This document shows, piece after piece, positions 34,574-42,685 of a stretch of DNA of 64,000 nucleotides; the first letter of the stretch is position 1; each line of letters starts with the position of its first letter. The notes beneath the pieces were generated by a model. It was not told where the DNA came from and did not search any database. It worked only from the letters and a program-made list of their open reading frames with translations. Location of the stretch: contig JADGEJ010000020.1 of the NCBI GenBank assembly GCA_016744435.1, forward strand, positions 1 to 64,000, read 5' to 3'. The DNA is from Lentibacter sp. (GTDB taxonomy: Bacteria; Pseudomonadota; Alphaproteobacteria; Rhodobacterales; Rhodobacteraceae). The translations under genes were made by a program, and so were the position numbers.

Positions 34574-36022
34574 ATGATGTCTGCTCAAAACTCTCTGCGC
34601 CTTACGGCTTTGGTTATTTCGGTCGCACTGACAAGTGCCTTGGCAAGCCCTGCACGAGCGCAAGTCTCGACCAAGCAATATGATGACGGCGGCGTTTATG
34701 AAGGCACCTTCAAGAACGGGCTGCAACACGGCACGGGCACCTACCGCCTCCCCAATGGGTATGAGTATTCTGGTGACTGGGTTGACGGCGAAATCATCGG
34801 AAGAGGCACGGCGCGCTTTGCCAATGGCTCGGTCTATGAGGGCGAGTTTGAAAAGGGCAAGCCACAGGGCGTTGGCAAGATCGTCTTTGCCGACGGTGGC
34901 ACCTATGAGGGCGGCTGGCTTGAGGGCAAGATCACCGGTCAAGGCGTGGCGCAATATGCAAATGGCGTGCGGTATGAAGGCGCTTTCCTGAACAAAACGC
35001 ACCACGGAAACGGTGTCATGACAAGCCCCTCGGGCTATGTCTATGATGGCACCTGGATTAACCACGTCAAAGAAGGCAAAGGGCGCATCACCTACCCTGA
35101 CGGCTCGGTCTATGTAGGGGCTGTTTCCAAAGGCGCACGCGCGGGCGAAGGCAAGTTTACGCGCCCCGACGGGCTCGCCTATGAGGGGCTCTGGGCTGAA
35201 GACCAGATCAACGGCACAGGCACACTGACCCAGCCCAACGGTGACGTTTATGCCGGAGAGTTTGCTTCCGGGCGCCGCGAAGGCGCGGGCCGCGTAGCCT
35301 ATGCCAACGGCGACACCTACGAAGGCAGCTTCAAGAACGATCTGCGCGAAGGTCAGGGCCAGTTTAGCGGCACAGACGGTTACAAGTATCAGGGTTCTTG
35401 GATCGCCGGGCGGTTCGAAGGCGACGGCCAAGTGACATATCCTGATGGCGCAGTCTACAAAGGCCAGTTCCGCGCCGACCAACCCGATGGCACAGGCACC
35501 ATTACCTATGCTGATGGCTCGACCTATGAAGGCGCATGGCGCGCTGGCGTGATCGAAGGCAACGGCAAAGCCACCTACGCCAATGGCGTGGTCTACGAGG
35601 GCGGATTTGTAAACGCCCAGAACCACGGGTTCGGCATCATGACATACGCCGATGGCTACCGTTATGAAGGCGCTTGGGAAGCAGGCCAACGCCACGGCAA
35701 GGGCAAGGCCACCTACCCCGACGGCACAGTTTACGAAGGCCTGTTTGAAAACGGCCAGCGCCACGGCAGCGGCAAAATCCTGATGCCCGATGGCTTTACC
35801 TATGACGGTGCTTGGCTGATGGGAGAAATCTCGGGCCAAGGCACGGCCACCTACGTCAACGGCGATGTTTACAAGGGCCGCTTTGAAAAGGGCAAGCGCC
35901 AGGGCCAAGGCACCATGAGCTATGCCTCAGGCGAGAACGAAAGCGGCAAATGGGAGAACGGCGTTTTGGCGGGTGGAGCAGCACCTGAAGCGTCAGGCGC
36001 GGCCACAAACGGCAACAACTAA
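34574..36022 (+). CDS. Secreted MORN-repeat protein
   Basis: A 482-residue exported protein: signal peptide to about residue 29 (SVALTSALASPARA) and then 18 full plus one partial MORN repeat of exactly 23 residues, with the pattern Y-x-D/N-G-x-x-Y-E-G-x-W/F. The residue after x-G alternates Phe and Trp from repeat to repeat, except at repeats 9-10. MORN repeats form elongated beta-strips used in membrane or protein contact. Function here is unknown; the repeats run to within 25 residues of the end. A GGGGTG site precedes the start. A 450-codon frame on the other strand is a by-product of repeat periodicity. Confidence 0.88.
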   Translation: MMSAQNSLRLTALVISVALTSALASPARAQVSTKQYDDGGVYEGTFKNGLQHGTGTYRLPNGYEYSGDWVDGEIIGRGTARFANGSVYEGEFEKGKPQGVGKIVFADGGTYEGGWLEGKITGQGVAQYANGVRYEGAFLNKTHHGNGVMTSPSGYVYDGTWINHVKEGKGRITYPDGSVYVGAVSKGARAGEGKFTRPDGLAYEGLWAEDQINGTGTLTQPNGDVYAGEFASGRREGAGRVAYANGDTYEGSFKNDLREGQGQFSGTDGYKYQGSWIAGRFEGDGQVTYPDGAVYKGQFRADQPDGTGTITYADGSTYEGAWRAGVIEGNGKATYANGVVYEGGFVNAQNHGFGIMTYADGYRYEGAWEAGQRHGKGKATYPDGTVYEGLFENGQRHGSGKILMPDGFTYDGAWLMGEISGQGTATYVNGDVYKGRFEKGKRQGQGTMSYASGENESGKWENGVLAGGAAPEASGAATNGNN

Positions 36023-36088
36023 CCCTTCATCGCCAAATCTACCAAAGCCTCCCGCCACAAGTTGCGCATCAAAGATGCTCTCGTTTGT

Positions 36089-36179
36089 GTTGGGCGTGGC
36101 CGGGTGGCCGTATGGCAGCGGCGCTGCCATACGGCCACCCGGCGGGGCGACTTGGCGAAGCCAAGGCGCAAACCCTCAA
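36089..36179. repeat. Two-hairpin intergenic element, copy 2
   Basis: Same flanks as 10531-10620: GTTGGGCGTGGC, GCGGGGCGA and GCGCAAACCCTCAA. The long hairpin here has two perfectly complementary 21-base arms (36099-36119 and 36123-36143) and a GGC loop; the short one is CTTGGC-gaa-GCCAAG (36151-36165). Arm sequences differ from copy 1 while pairing is kept. It lies between the converging MORN and anti-sigma genes. Confidence 0.7.
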
Positions 36180-36281
36180 TAATCCCAAAGGCTGAAACGT
36201 TTGCTGAACCGAGTTAGACCACTGACGATTCAGGTTTTATGTCGCAAACATACTAACCCAAGCGTTCTGAAGCTGTCACCG

Positions 36282-37022
36282 CTATGTCAGCTCCCCCGAC
36301 ACAAGAAAGGCAAGTCGCTTGATCACCTCCGGATCGCCGCCGACAAGCACGTATGTCCATTCTCCCTCCCCCCACGACACACCTGAAACGCCGTTCAGGC
36401 TGTCATACTCAAAGGTTTGCGAGGCGCGCCCGTCTCGGCGTTCGGCATAGAGCGAAATCCGCGTGCCCTCGGTGTTTTCATACATATACAAGGCTGCTGC
36501 ACGTTGCCCCGAAGGCAAGAGCCGCCCGCCGATCAGCTTATAGTCAGAGCCCGCCATACTCGGGGCTTGAATGGCACTGCCCAAGCGTTTTGAGAGCCAC
36601 TTATCAAGGTGTTCTTTCTCGCTGGCAGGCACTTCAACGGGGTGCAAAACCTCAACCGAATACAGGCTATGGGCCGCCGAGGCATGCCCGACAGCTGCTG
36701 TCATCGCCTGATCACGGCTCAGGGCTGACGCACCATATCCGCCTGCAAACCCGACCATCAAAATGGCCAGAACAGCCGCAACTTTCCACAGCCCAGCAAC
36801 GACAGGCTCACGCGCGGCCCGGCTCATCTGCGCGAGCAGCTGCATATCCGGCGCCTCCACACTCGCTCTGATTGCCGCATTCTGTTTTTCGAGAAGTTCC
36901 ACTTGCGCCGCAAGCTCCGGTGCGGCCACCATAAGCTGCTCAAAAGCCTCGCCTTCAGCCGCGCTCATATCGCCATCGACATATCGGTGCACATCATTTG
37001 AATAGGCAGTCATCCGGCTCAT
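36282..37022 (-). CDS. Membrane-anchored anti-sigma factor
   Basis: A 246-residue protein. The first 75 residues are a cytosolic anti-sigma-like part (VHRYVDGDMSAAEGEAFEQLM), then one membrane segment (about 78-98, LWKVAAVLAILMVGFAGGYGA), then a periplasmic domain of about 145 residues. It overlaps the ECF sigma gene in ATGA. By family it would hold the sigma factor at the membrane until a signal releases it. The periplasmic domain is not a known sensor to me. Confidence 0.8.
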   Translation of the reverse strand: MSRMTAYSNDVHRYVDGDMSAAEGEAFEQLMVAAPELAAQVELLEKQNAAIRASVEAPDMQLLAQMSRAAREPVVAGLWKVAAVLAILMVGFAGGYGASALSRDQAMTAAVGHASAAHSLYSVEVLHPVEVPASEKEHLDKWLSKRLGSAIQAPSMAGSDYKLIGGRLLPSGQRAAALYMYENTEGTRISLYAERRDGRASQTFEYDSLNGVSGVSWGEGEWTYVLVGGDPEVIKRLAFLVSGELT

Positions 37023-37534
37023 TTTACACGCCTCAGCTTTGGTGTCGCGCCTTCCGGCGCTTTCAGGTCTGATCGCGCACGCGCAATGCGTGACATCAAT
37101 GTCCCTATGGGTATGTCGAGTGTCTTGGCGGCTTCTTTATAGCTCAACCCGCCAACCACAACTAGCAGCAGTGCTTCTTTGCGCTCGGGTGGCAATTGCG
37201 CGATCTGCTTTTCAACGTCGCGCAATTCTAGCATTTTCTCCGCCGAGGCCGCAGTAGAATGTGCTTCACCGGCTTGTTCATGCGGCATGGTTTCAAGCGG
37301 CACAGTCGCTCGATATCCCATGCTGCGCAGTTGGTTTCGGTAAAGATTGAGCAAAATCTTCATCAACCAGGGTTTTAGTGGCCGCCCAAACGTCCACAAC
37401 AGGCGCTTGCGCAAGGCCCTCTCAACGGTGTCTTGCACTAAGTCGTCTGCTGCAGAACGATCCCGCGTCAAGGAAAACGCATATCGCCATAAGCTAGGGA
37501 GTGCAGCTTCTAGCTGGCCAGAAAAACCTACCAT
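37019..37534 (-). CDS. ECF-type RNA polymerase sigma factor
   Basis: A 171-residue sigma-70 family protein with only regions 2 and 4. Region 2: LWRYAFSLTRDRSAADDLVQDTVERAL. Region 4: LPPERKEALLLVVVGGLSYKEAAKTLDIPIGTLMSRIARARSDL. Start ATG 37534 matches the family; the frame runs further back through the upstream gene. It overlaps its anti-sigma gene by 4 bases. A COG4315-type protein gene upstream is probably in the same operon and may be a target. Confidence 0.9.
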   Translation of the reverse strand: MVGFSGQLEAALPSLWRYAFSLTRDRSAADDLVQDTVERALRKRLLWTFGRPLKPWLMKILLNLYRNQLRSMGYRATVPLETMPHEQAGEAHSTAASAEKMLELRDVEKQIAQLPPERKEALLLVVVGGLSYKEAAKTLDIPIGTLMSRIARARSDLKAPEGATPKLRRVK

Positions 37535-37567
37535 AGGACCCACTGTTATTCTCTCTTGGGAAGATAT

Positions 37568-37587
37568 GGCAGCGCCGCAACGCTGCC
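37568..37587 (-). terminator. Hairpin between the COG4315 gene and the sigma gene
   Basis: GGCAGCG (37568-37574) pairs with CGCTGCC (37581-37587). Read leftward it is followed by ATATCTTCCC, so it is a weak terminator or an attenuator that could lower sigma gene expression relative to the upstream gene. Confidence 0.4.
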
Positions 37588-37596
37588 AAAGCTTTT

Positions 37597-37983
37597 TTAC
37601 GGGCGCGCTGTGTGCCAAACGCCTTTAACGCCGTCACCGGTCATCTCGCCGGGCTGCGTATCTTTGAACCACAGATAGAGCGGCTGGCCTTTGTAGGCGA
37701 CTTGCTGAGAGCCATCTTTGCGCTTGATCAGGCTATACTTCTTCGGAAGTTTAGCGCCTGCCTCAGCCAGAAGTGGCGGCCACTTCACTGCGCAATCTGC
37801 ATAGCAGTTTGATGTGTCGCGAGTGTCTTTGTCAAAAGTATAGAGCGTCATTTTGTGCCCGTCCATCAGGTAGGTTTGGTCGCCAACCTTGCCTGTCAGC
37901 ACCATGCTGGTGTGGCCGTCAGCAAAAGCCGCCCCCGCAGTCAGAAGCGCGGCAGCCGTTAGAAGCGATGTAAACTTGATCAT
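37597..37983 (-). CDS. Secreted COG4315-type repeat protein
   Basis: A 128-residue periplasmic protein with a signal peptide (MIKFTSLLTAAALLTAGAAFA). The rest is the COG4315 / lipoprotein-15 domain: YLMDGHKMTLYTFDKDTRDTSNCYADCAVKWPPLL and YKGQPLYLWFKDTQPGEMTGDGVKGVWH, two related beta units with a conserved Cys pair. Function of the family is unknown. It is upstream of the ECF sigma and anti-sigma genes on the same strand; in such operons it is often part of an envelope or oxidative stress response. GGAGAG precedes the start. Confidence 0.82.
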   Translation of the reverse strand: MIKFTSLLTAAALLTAGAAFADGHTSMVLTGKVGDQTYLMDGHKMTLYTFDKDTRDTSNCYADCAVKWPPLLAEAGAKLPKKYSLIKRKDGSQQVAYKGQPLYLWFKDTQPGEMTGDGVKGVWHTARP

Positions 37984-38025
37984 GATATTCTCTCCATATG
38001 TCCTCCGCCCAATCGGCAGATACTA

Positions 38026-38054
38026 GGAATACACATGGCAGCGCAGTTTATTCC
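38026..38054 (-). promoter_or_regulatory. Candidate ECF promoter or operator of the sigma operon
   Basis: Read leftward, GGAATA (38054-38049) and TATTCC (38031-38026) are 17 bases apart, 43 bases before the COG4315 start. GGAA-type -35 elements are common for ECF sigma factors, so autoregulation is possible. The pair is also a symmetrical inverted repeat, so an operator is an alternative. Confidence 0.25.
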
Positions 38055-38164
38055 CGCGATCAGAAGAAAAACCTAATTTGGATGATGGCTTATGCGCCAG
38101 CCCTGCCCAACCTGAGCGTATCGCACACCACAAGGACTGAGCTAAGTACCATAGCATCTGCGGC

Positions 38165-38260
38165 TTGCATCGGTATCATCAGCCGCCATCGCCAGATCAC
38201 GGCTCAGGGTTGAAAGGGCATACCTGACGGCAAAACTAGCTTGCGTGCTAAGCTGGCATG
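38165..38260 (-). pseudogene. Remnant resembling the anti-sigma factor gene
   Basis: 38187-38213 matches the anti-sigma gene at 36702-36728 in 25 of 27 bases. Translated leftward it reads ALSTLSRDLAMAADD, against ASALSRDQAMTAAV in the intact protein just after its membrane segment. The similarity fades on both sides and no full frame survives. It looks like a decayed partial copy upstream of the operon. Confidence 0.4.
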
Positions 38261-38394
38261 ACAAACTGATAGTGGCCAGTTGCCCGCGCCTGTGATCAGG
38301 CTCTGCTCCAAGAGCCCCGTAAAACTGACCCAAGCAAACACCCAACTTGAAGTCTTGGCGCTCTCGCCATATCCGCCAAGGTCGCTGACCAATC

Positions 38395-39534
38395 TCAATA
38401 GGCGGTGTCGCGGTTCAACCCTTCAAAAGTGTAGCTGCGGCCGAAACTCGCAGCACAGGTTTTATCAAGTCCGCCATAGCGCGACTTCAGCTGCTGTTTA
38501 AACTGCTCTTCGCATTTATACACTTCTCCTGTGCAGGTGAAACTGGGGCCTTTTTTGAATGTATCGACATCCATCAAAACCCGCTCTCTGCATTGCACAG
38601 TATACTTGTTCTTAGGAGTATAAGTTGCACCGCCCGAGTGAGACGAACTCGAACTTCCGGCACCTTCAACTGCCGAAATCAAACCACCAAGAGCCGCGCC
38701 AATTAGGCCGCCGTTCGAGGGTGCGCAAGGCTTTCCGGTTTTTGCTTTGCAACTGGCTTGACGTCTGGCTTCTGCGGCTTTGCGCCGTGCAGCGGCCGCC
38801 ATGTCGGCCTTTGCTTTGTTCGCCGCAGCGATCCTGGCATTTTCTTGTTTTATCTTGTGCTCGCGACGCACGCTGGCAATGAACACGTTATTGTCAGCCT
38901 TGTTAAACTTGGCAACAAGGTCTGGCTCAAGTCTCTTGAAGTCGCCCGCCAAGGCCCAAAGGAGCTTATTGTTGTTGTCCTCCACCGCGCGTTTCACAAG
39001 CGGGCCCATAAGCCCGTCATAACCCTGACTGATCACAATTTCAGAGTTGCGTTTACCGTTCAGGTAGTATCTGCCATTCTCGCTAAAGACCATTTCGCAA
39101 GAGCTAGAGTTCCGGCTTAGCTCGTCGGTCAAACAAAACGTATCACTGTTTTTGAAGAGCACTCCATCAATCATAATCGGTTTTTTTTGCTTACCCTTCA
39201 CCAAGGCGCCCAGTGCGTAATAGTCTTGGCCTGTTTTAGTCCAGTTCGGGTAATATCGATAGGCGCGGTTAGTGTCATCTCGCAAATAAGTCACCGCGCG
39301 CGCCCAGCGGTCATCCGCATGCTTGCCACTCAAAGGCTCATTGGCCGCAGAAAAACTCTTGTCAGAGAACAAGCGCTGTATCTCTTTGAACTTCAAAGCC
39401 CGCATCGCAGATTTCCCAGTCGCAACTGGCGCGGCTGTCTTGCTTGTTGGCGTGGATAATGTTGGTGTTTGTGTCTGGCATGCGGCCAACGCCAGCAGTG
39501 CCAAGGCGAGCCCCAATCTCAATGCAATTCTCAT
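38395..39534 (-). CDS. Large lipoprotein with polar central coil
   Basis: A 379-residue protein. Start ATG 39534 gives a lipoprotein signal ending in the lipobox LALAAC. A Lys/Ala-rich probable coiled coil lies at about 240-270 (NKAKADMAAAARRKAAEARRQ), followed by a Gly-rich stretch (GGLIGAALGGLISAVEGAG) and a Ser/His-rich linker. Eight Cys in the mature part suggest disulfides. The glycine-zipper-like stretch resembles those of outer-membrane lipoproteins. No family is recognised. Confidence 0.62.
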   Translation of the reverse strand: MRIALRLGLALALLALAACQTQTPTLSTPTSKTAAPVATGKSAMRALKFKEIQRLFSDKSFSAANEPLSGKHADDRWARAVTYLRDDTNRAYRYYPNWTKTGQDYYALGALVKGKQKKPIMIDGVLFKNSDTFCLTDELSRNSSSCEMVFSENGRYYLNGKRNSEIVISQGYDGLMGPLVKRAVEDNNNKLLWALAGDFKRLEPDLVAKFNKADNNVFIASVRREHKIKQENARIAAANKAKADMAAAARRKAAEARRQASCKAKTGKPCAPSNGGLIGAALGGLISAVEGAGSSSSSHSGGATYTPKNKYTVQCRERVLMDVDTFKKGPSFTCTGEVYKCEEQFKQQLKSRYGGLDKTCAASFGRSYTFEGLNRDTAY

Positions 39535-39607
39535 CCTGCCCTCAATATTTTCCATTTGATAGAACGGATTAGGCTAGCAGTCAACGTATATGGAAGCGCT
39601 AGACCAG

Positions 39608-41995
39608 TCACCCCGCCCTTCGCAGTCTCAGCGCGTTGCTCACCACAAAGACCGAGCTCAGCGCCATGGCTCCCGCAGCCAGCATTGGCGACAGCAGCCA
39701 TCCGGTGAGCGGGTAAAGCAGCCCTGCGGCCACCGGAATAAGCGCGGCGTTATAGGCGAACGCCCAGAACAGATTCTGGCGGATGTTGCGCATCACATCG
39801 CGCGCCAGCCCCAGCGCGACCCGCACTTTGGCAGGGTCGCCGTGCATCAGCACCACTTCGGCGCTCTCGATCGCCACGTCAGTGCCCGTGCCAATGGCGA
39901 TGCCCACATCAGCCGCCGAAAGTGCTGGCGCGTCGTTGATCCCGTCGCCAACAAACGCCACCGCGCCCTCGGCTTGCAAGGCGCGCACGGCGTCAAGCTT
40001 GCCCTCTGGCAGCACCTCGGAAATCACGCGGGAAATGCCCGCTTGCGCTGCAATATGCCCGGCAGCCGCGCGGCTGTCTCCGGTGATCATGACCACCTCA
40101 CATCCCATGCCCTGCAAGGCACGCACGGTCTCGTCTGCACTTGGTTTCAGAGCATCAGACACAGCCAAAACCGCAGCCAAGGCCCCGTTCTGCGCCACGT
40201 ATGAGACAGACTTGCCAGCCGCCTCCAGAGACGTGCTGTCAAGCGCGGCGATGTTCACGCCACGCTCGCGCATGAGCCTTGCAGTGCCGATCAGCATGTC
40301 ATGCCCCTCAACGCGCGCGGCAATGCCAAGCCCCGCGATGGCCTCAAAGTTCTCCGCCTCAGGCGCGCTCTTAACAGCCGCGACAAGTGCGCGTGCAACA
40401 GGGTGCTCGCTGCCCTGCTCAGCCCCCGCAACCAGCCGCAATACAGCGTCTTTCTCAAAGCCTTCAGCCGCGATAAAATCTGTCAGAACAGGCTTGCCCT
40501 CGGTCAGCGTCCCCGTCTTGTCAAACGCCACAATCCTGACCTCGGCCAGCCGCTGCAAAGCGTCGCCCTTGCGAAACAACACGCCCAGCTCGGCCGCGCG
40601 CCCCGAGCCAACCATGATAGACGTCGGCGTCGCCAGCCCCATCGCACAGGGGCAGGCTATGATCAGCACAGACACCCCCGCCACCAAAGCCTCGCTCAGC
40701 CCCGGCCCGAAGGCGAGCCACACCGCAACTGTCAACAAAGCCAGCGCCATAACGGCGGGCACAAACCACATGGTCACACGGTCAACCAGCGCCTGAATGG
40801 GCAGTTTCGCGGCCTGCGCGTCTTGCACTGTGCGCACGATGCCTGCCAGCACGGTGTCATGCCCGACAGCGTCTGCGCGCACCTCCAAAGTGCCCGCGCC
40901 GTTGACTGTTCCGCCGACAACACTGTCGCCGATGCCCTTGCTCACAGGCAAAGGCTCGCCCGTCAGCATCGCCTCGTCCACATGGCTCGCACCGCGCGTG
41001 ACGACGCCGTCAACCGCGATCCGCGCACCGGGCTTGAAGCGCAGCACATCGCCCACGCCGACCTGCGCAAGCGCAACCTCGGCAAAGCCCTCGCCACGCA
41101 GCACCTCAACGCTCGCAGGCGTCAGCGAAACGAGCTTGGCAATCGCCTCACCCGTGCGGCCTTTGGCGCGCGCCTCCAAGTAGCGGCCCGCGAGGATCAG
41201 CACGACAATCACAGCCGCCGCCTCAAAGTAAACCGCCCGCGCAGAGGCTGGCAAAAGCGTTGGCAGAAAAGTCGCGATCACCGAGTAGATATAGGCCGAC
41301 AAAGTGCCAACGGCGACAAGGCTGTTCATATCCGGCGCGCGCTTCACGAGCGCTGGCAAGCCGAGCGTGTAAAACCGCCGCCCCGGCCCCGCGAGCACCA
41401 ATGTCGTCAGCACAAACTGGAGTATCCAGCTTTGTTGCATGCCAACCGTGGCCATAACCCAATGATGAAAGGGGGCGAACAAATGCCCGCCCATCTCCAA
41501 GACAAACACAGGCAAAGCCAGCATGGCGGCCAGCAACAATTCGCGCTTCAACCCGCGCGCCTCAACTGCCTGCCGCTCAACTGGGCTGAGCGTGTCGTCG
41601 CCCACAGCCGCCGCCGCATATCCTGCGCCAGACACGGCCTTCACAATGTCTTCCGACGCCAAAGCGCCTTCGTAATACTGCACGCTGAGGCCTTGTGTGG
41701 CGTAGTTAACGCTCGCGCCTTTCACCCCGCTCAAAGCCGCAACAGCCGCCTCGACACGGCCCACGCACGACGCACAGCTCATGCCCTCAACGGCAAAATC
41801 AGCCCGCACCACGCGTGCAGGGTAGCCCGCCTCAGACAGCCGCGTGACGACATCAGCCAAAGCCGCGCCGTCAAAGCTGGCCTCTCGCGTGGCCAAGTTC
41901 ACGCTCACGTCACGCGCGCCGCTGGCCGCAATTGCAGCCTCCGCGCGACGCACACAGCCCGCACAGCTCAGCCCTTCTAGCGATAGTCTCATCAT
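39608..41995 (-). CDS. copA: Copper-exporting P1B-type ATPase
   Basis: A 795-residue inner-membrane pump. Two N-terminal metal-binding domains carry CAGC and CASC (GLSCAGC and [10 protein letters not shown]). The membrane part has the CPC ion motif in IIACPCAMG, the phosphorylation motif [11 protein letters not shown], and the hinge [10 protein letters not shown]. It exports Cu(I) to the periplasm using ATP. Start ATG 41995 has AGGA upstream; ATG 42001 is also possible. No CueR gene is adjacent. Confidence 0.95.
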   Translation of the reverse strand: MMRLSLEGLSCAGCVRRAEAAIAASGARDVSVNLATREASFDGAALADVVTRLSEAGYPARVVRADFAVEGMSCASCVGRVEAAVAALSGVKGASVNYATQGLSVQYYEGALASEDIVKAVSGAGYAAAAVGDDTLSPVERQAVEARGLKRELLLAAMLALPVFVLEMGGHLFAPFHHWVMATVGMQQSWILQFVLTTLVLAGPGRRFYTLGLPALVKRAPDMNSLVAVGTLSAYIYSVIATFLPTLLPASARAVYFEAAAVIVVLILAGRYLEARAKGRTGEAIAKLVSLTPASVEVLRGEGFAEVALAQVGVGDVLRFKPGARIAVDGVVTRGASHVDEAMLTGEPLPVSKGIGDSVVGGTVNGAGTLEVRADAVGHDTVLAGIVRTVQDAQAAKLPIQALVDRVTMWFVPAVMALALLTVAVWLAFGPGLSEALVAGVSVLIIACPCAMGLATPTSIMVGSGRAAELGVLFRKGDALQRLAEVRIVAFDKTGTLTEGKPVLTDFIAAEGFEKDAVLRLVAGAEQGSEHPVARALVAAVKSAPEAENFEAIAGLGIAARVEGHDMLIGTARLMRERGVNIAALDSTSLEAAGKSVSYVAQNGALAAVLAVSDALKPSADETVRALQGMGCEVVMITGDSRAAAGHIAAQAGISRVISEVLPEGKLDAVRALQAEGAVAFVGDGINDAPALSAADVGIAIGTGTDVAIESAEVVLMHGDPAKVRVALGLARDVMRNIRQNLFWAFAYNAALIPVAAGLLYPLTGWLLSPMLAAGAMALSSVFVVSNALRLRRAG

Positions 41996-42115
41996 GCTCA
42001 TCCTGTGGTTCTGACCTTCGATAAGCCTTCCAGCTAGGGGAAGGTCAAGGCCGCAACAGGCGACTATTTCAAAAAAGGGGTTTATCTCGCCAAAAGCGGC
42101 GCTATAACTTTGCCT

Positions 42116-42232
42116 ATGAACACCGAGACTCGCACAAAGGCTATCGCAATAGCCCCCGCACAAAGCAACGCGCCGCTGGCCGTGCTCTGCGGTTTCGCGC
42201 TCTCCGCTCTCCTACTCCTTAGCTGCCTCTGA
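42116..42232 (+). CDS. Possible 38-residue single-span peptide
   Basis: A short frame from ATG 42116 encodes a polar N-terminus ([18 protein letters not shown]) and one hydrophobic helix ([20 protein letters not shown]) ending at the stop. This is the shape of a small membrane protein, and codon use fits the genome. No strong ribosome-binding site is seen. It lies in the 322-base gap between copA and the cupin gene, which otherwise holds nothing obvious. Confidence 0.35.
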   Translation: MNTETRTKAIAIAPAQSNAPLAVLCGFALSALLLLSCL

Positions 42233-42317
42233 GCGTGCCTGTTTGGCGCGACCGCTCAGAGGGTTCATCGCGCCGCACACTCAAAACACGCACAAGAAAA
42301 CGCTAAGGACAGCCACA

Positions 42318-42674
42318 ATGCACAGCATTAACCTCGCCGAAAAACTGGCGCTCTTCTCGTCCCATTGGGATCCGAAAGTGATCGCCAATTATAATGACAA
42401 CGACATCATGGTGGTGAAGTTCAAGGGCGAGTTCCCCTTTCACCTGCACGAAGATACCGACGACTTCTTCCTCGTGCTTGAGGGCGAAATGTTGATGGAC
42501 TACGGGGTGCAAGAGCCTGTTATCGTGCGCGCTGGCGAAGTTCACATCGTCCCAAAAGGCGTCACACACCGCCCCCGCGCCGCTGAGGAAGTAAAAGTCC
42601 TGCTGATCGAGCCTACGGGCGAGCCAAACTCTGGCAGTGCCGACCGTGCACCTGCCCCCAAAGACCACATTTGA
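42318..42674 (+). CDS. Cupin-domain protein
   Basis: A 118-residue single cupin. The metal site appears as HLHEDTDDFFLVLEGEMLMDYG (cupin motif 1) and VPKGVTHRPRA (motif 2). It resembles small cupins annotated as phosphomannose-isomerase-like, but such a role cannot be read from sequence. Start ATG 42318 has AAGGA upstream. It lies 11 bases before leuA and may be cotranscribed. Confidence 0.75.
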   Translation: MHSINLAEKLALFSSHWDPKVIANYNDNDIMVVKFKGEFPFHLHEDTDDFFLVLEGEMLMDYGVQEPVIVRAGEVHIVPKGVTHRPRAAEEVKVLLIEPTGEPNSGSADRAPAPKDHI

Positions 42675-42685
42675 AAGTAACCGAC

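Larger units (their letters stand above)
37984..38394. other. Gene-free region upstream of the sigma operon
   Basis: No intact gene. It holds the GGAATA/TATTCC pair (38026-38054) near the operon promoter and a fragment resembling the anti-sigma gene (about 38165-38260). The remainder shows nothing I can name. Confidence 0.5.

Noticed and set aside
34556-35908. 450-codon open frame on the minus strand
   Set aside because: It is the antisense of the MORN array. The 69-bp repeat unit keeps the opposite frame open by periodicity; the Ala/Ile/Val-rich product has no biological look and the MORN product is clear.
40301-41980. 559-codon open frame on the plus strand
   Set aside because: It lies entirely opposite copA and is Arg/His/Gln-rich; copA has all catalytic motifs on the other strand.
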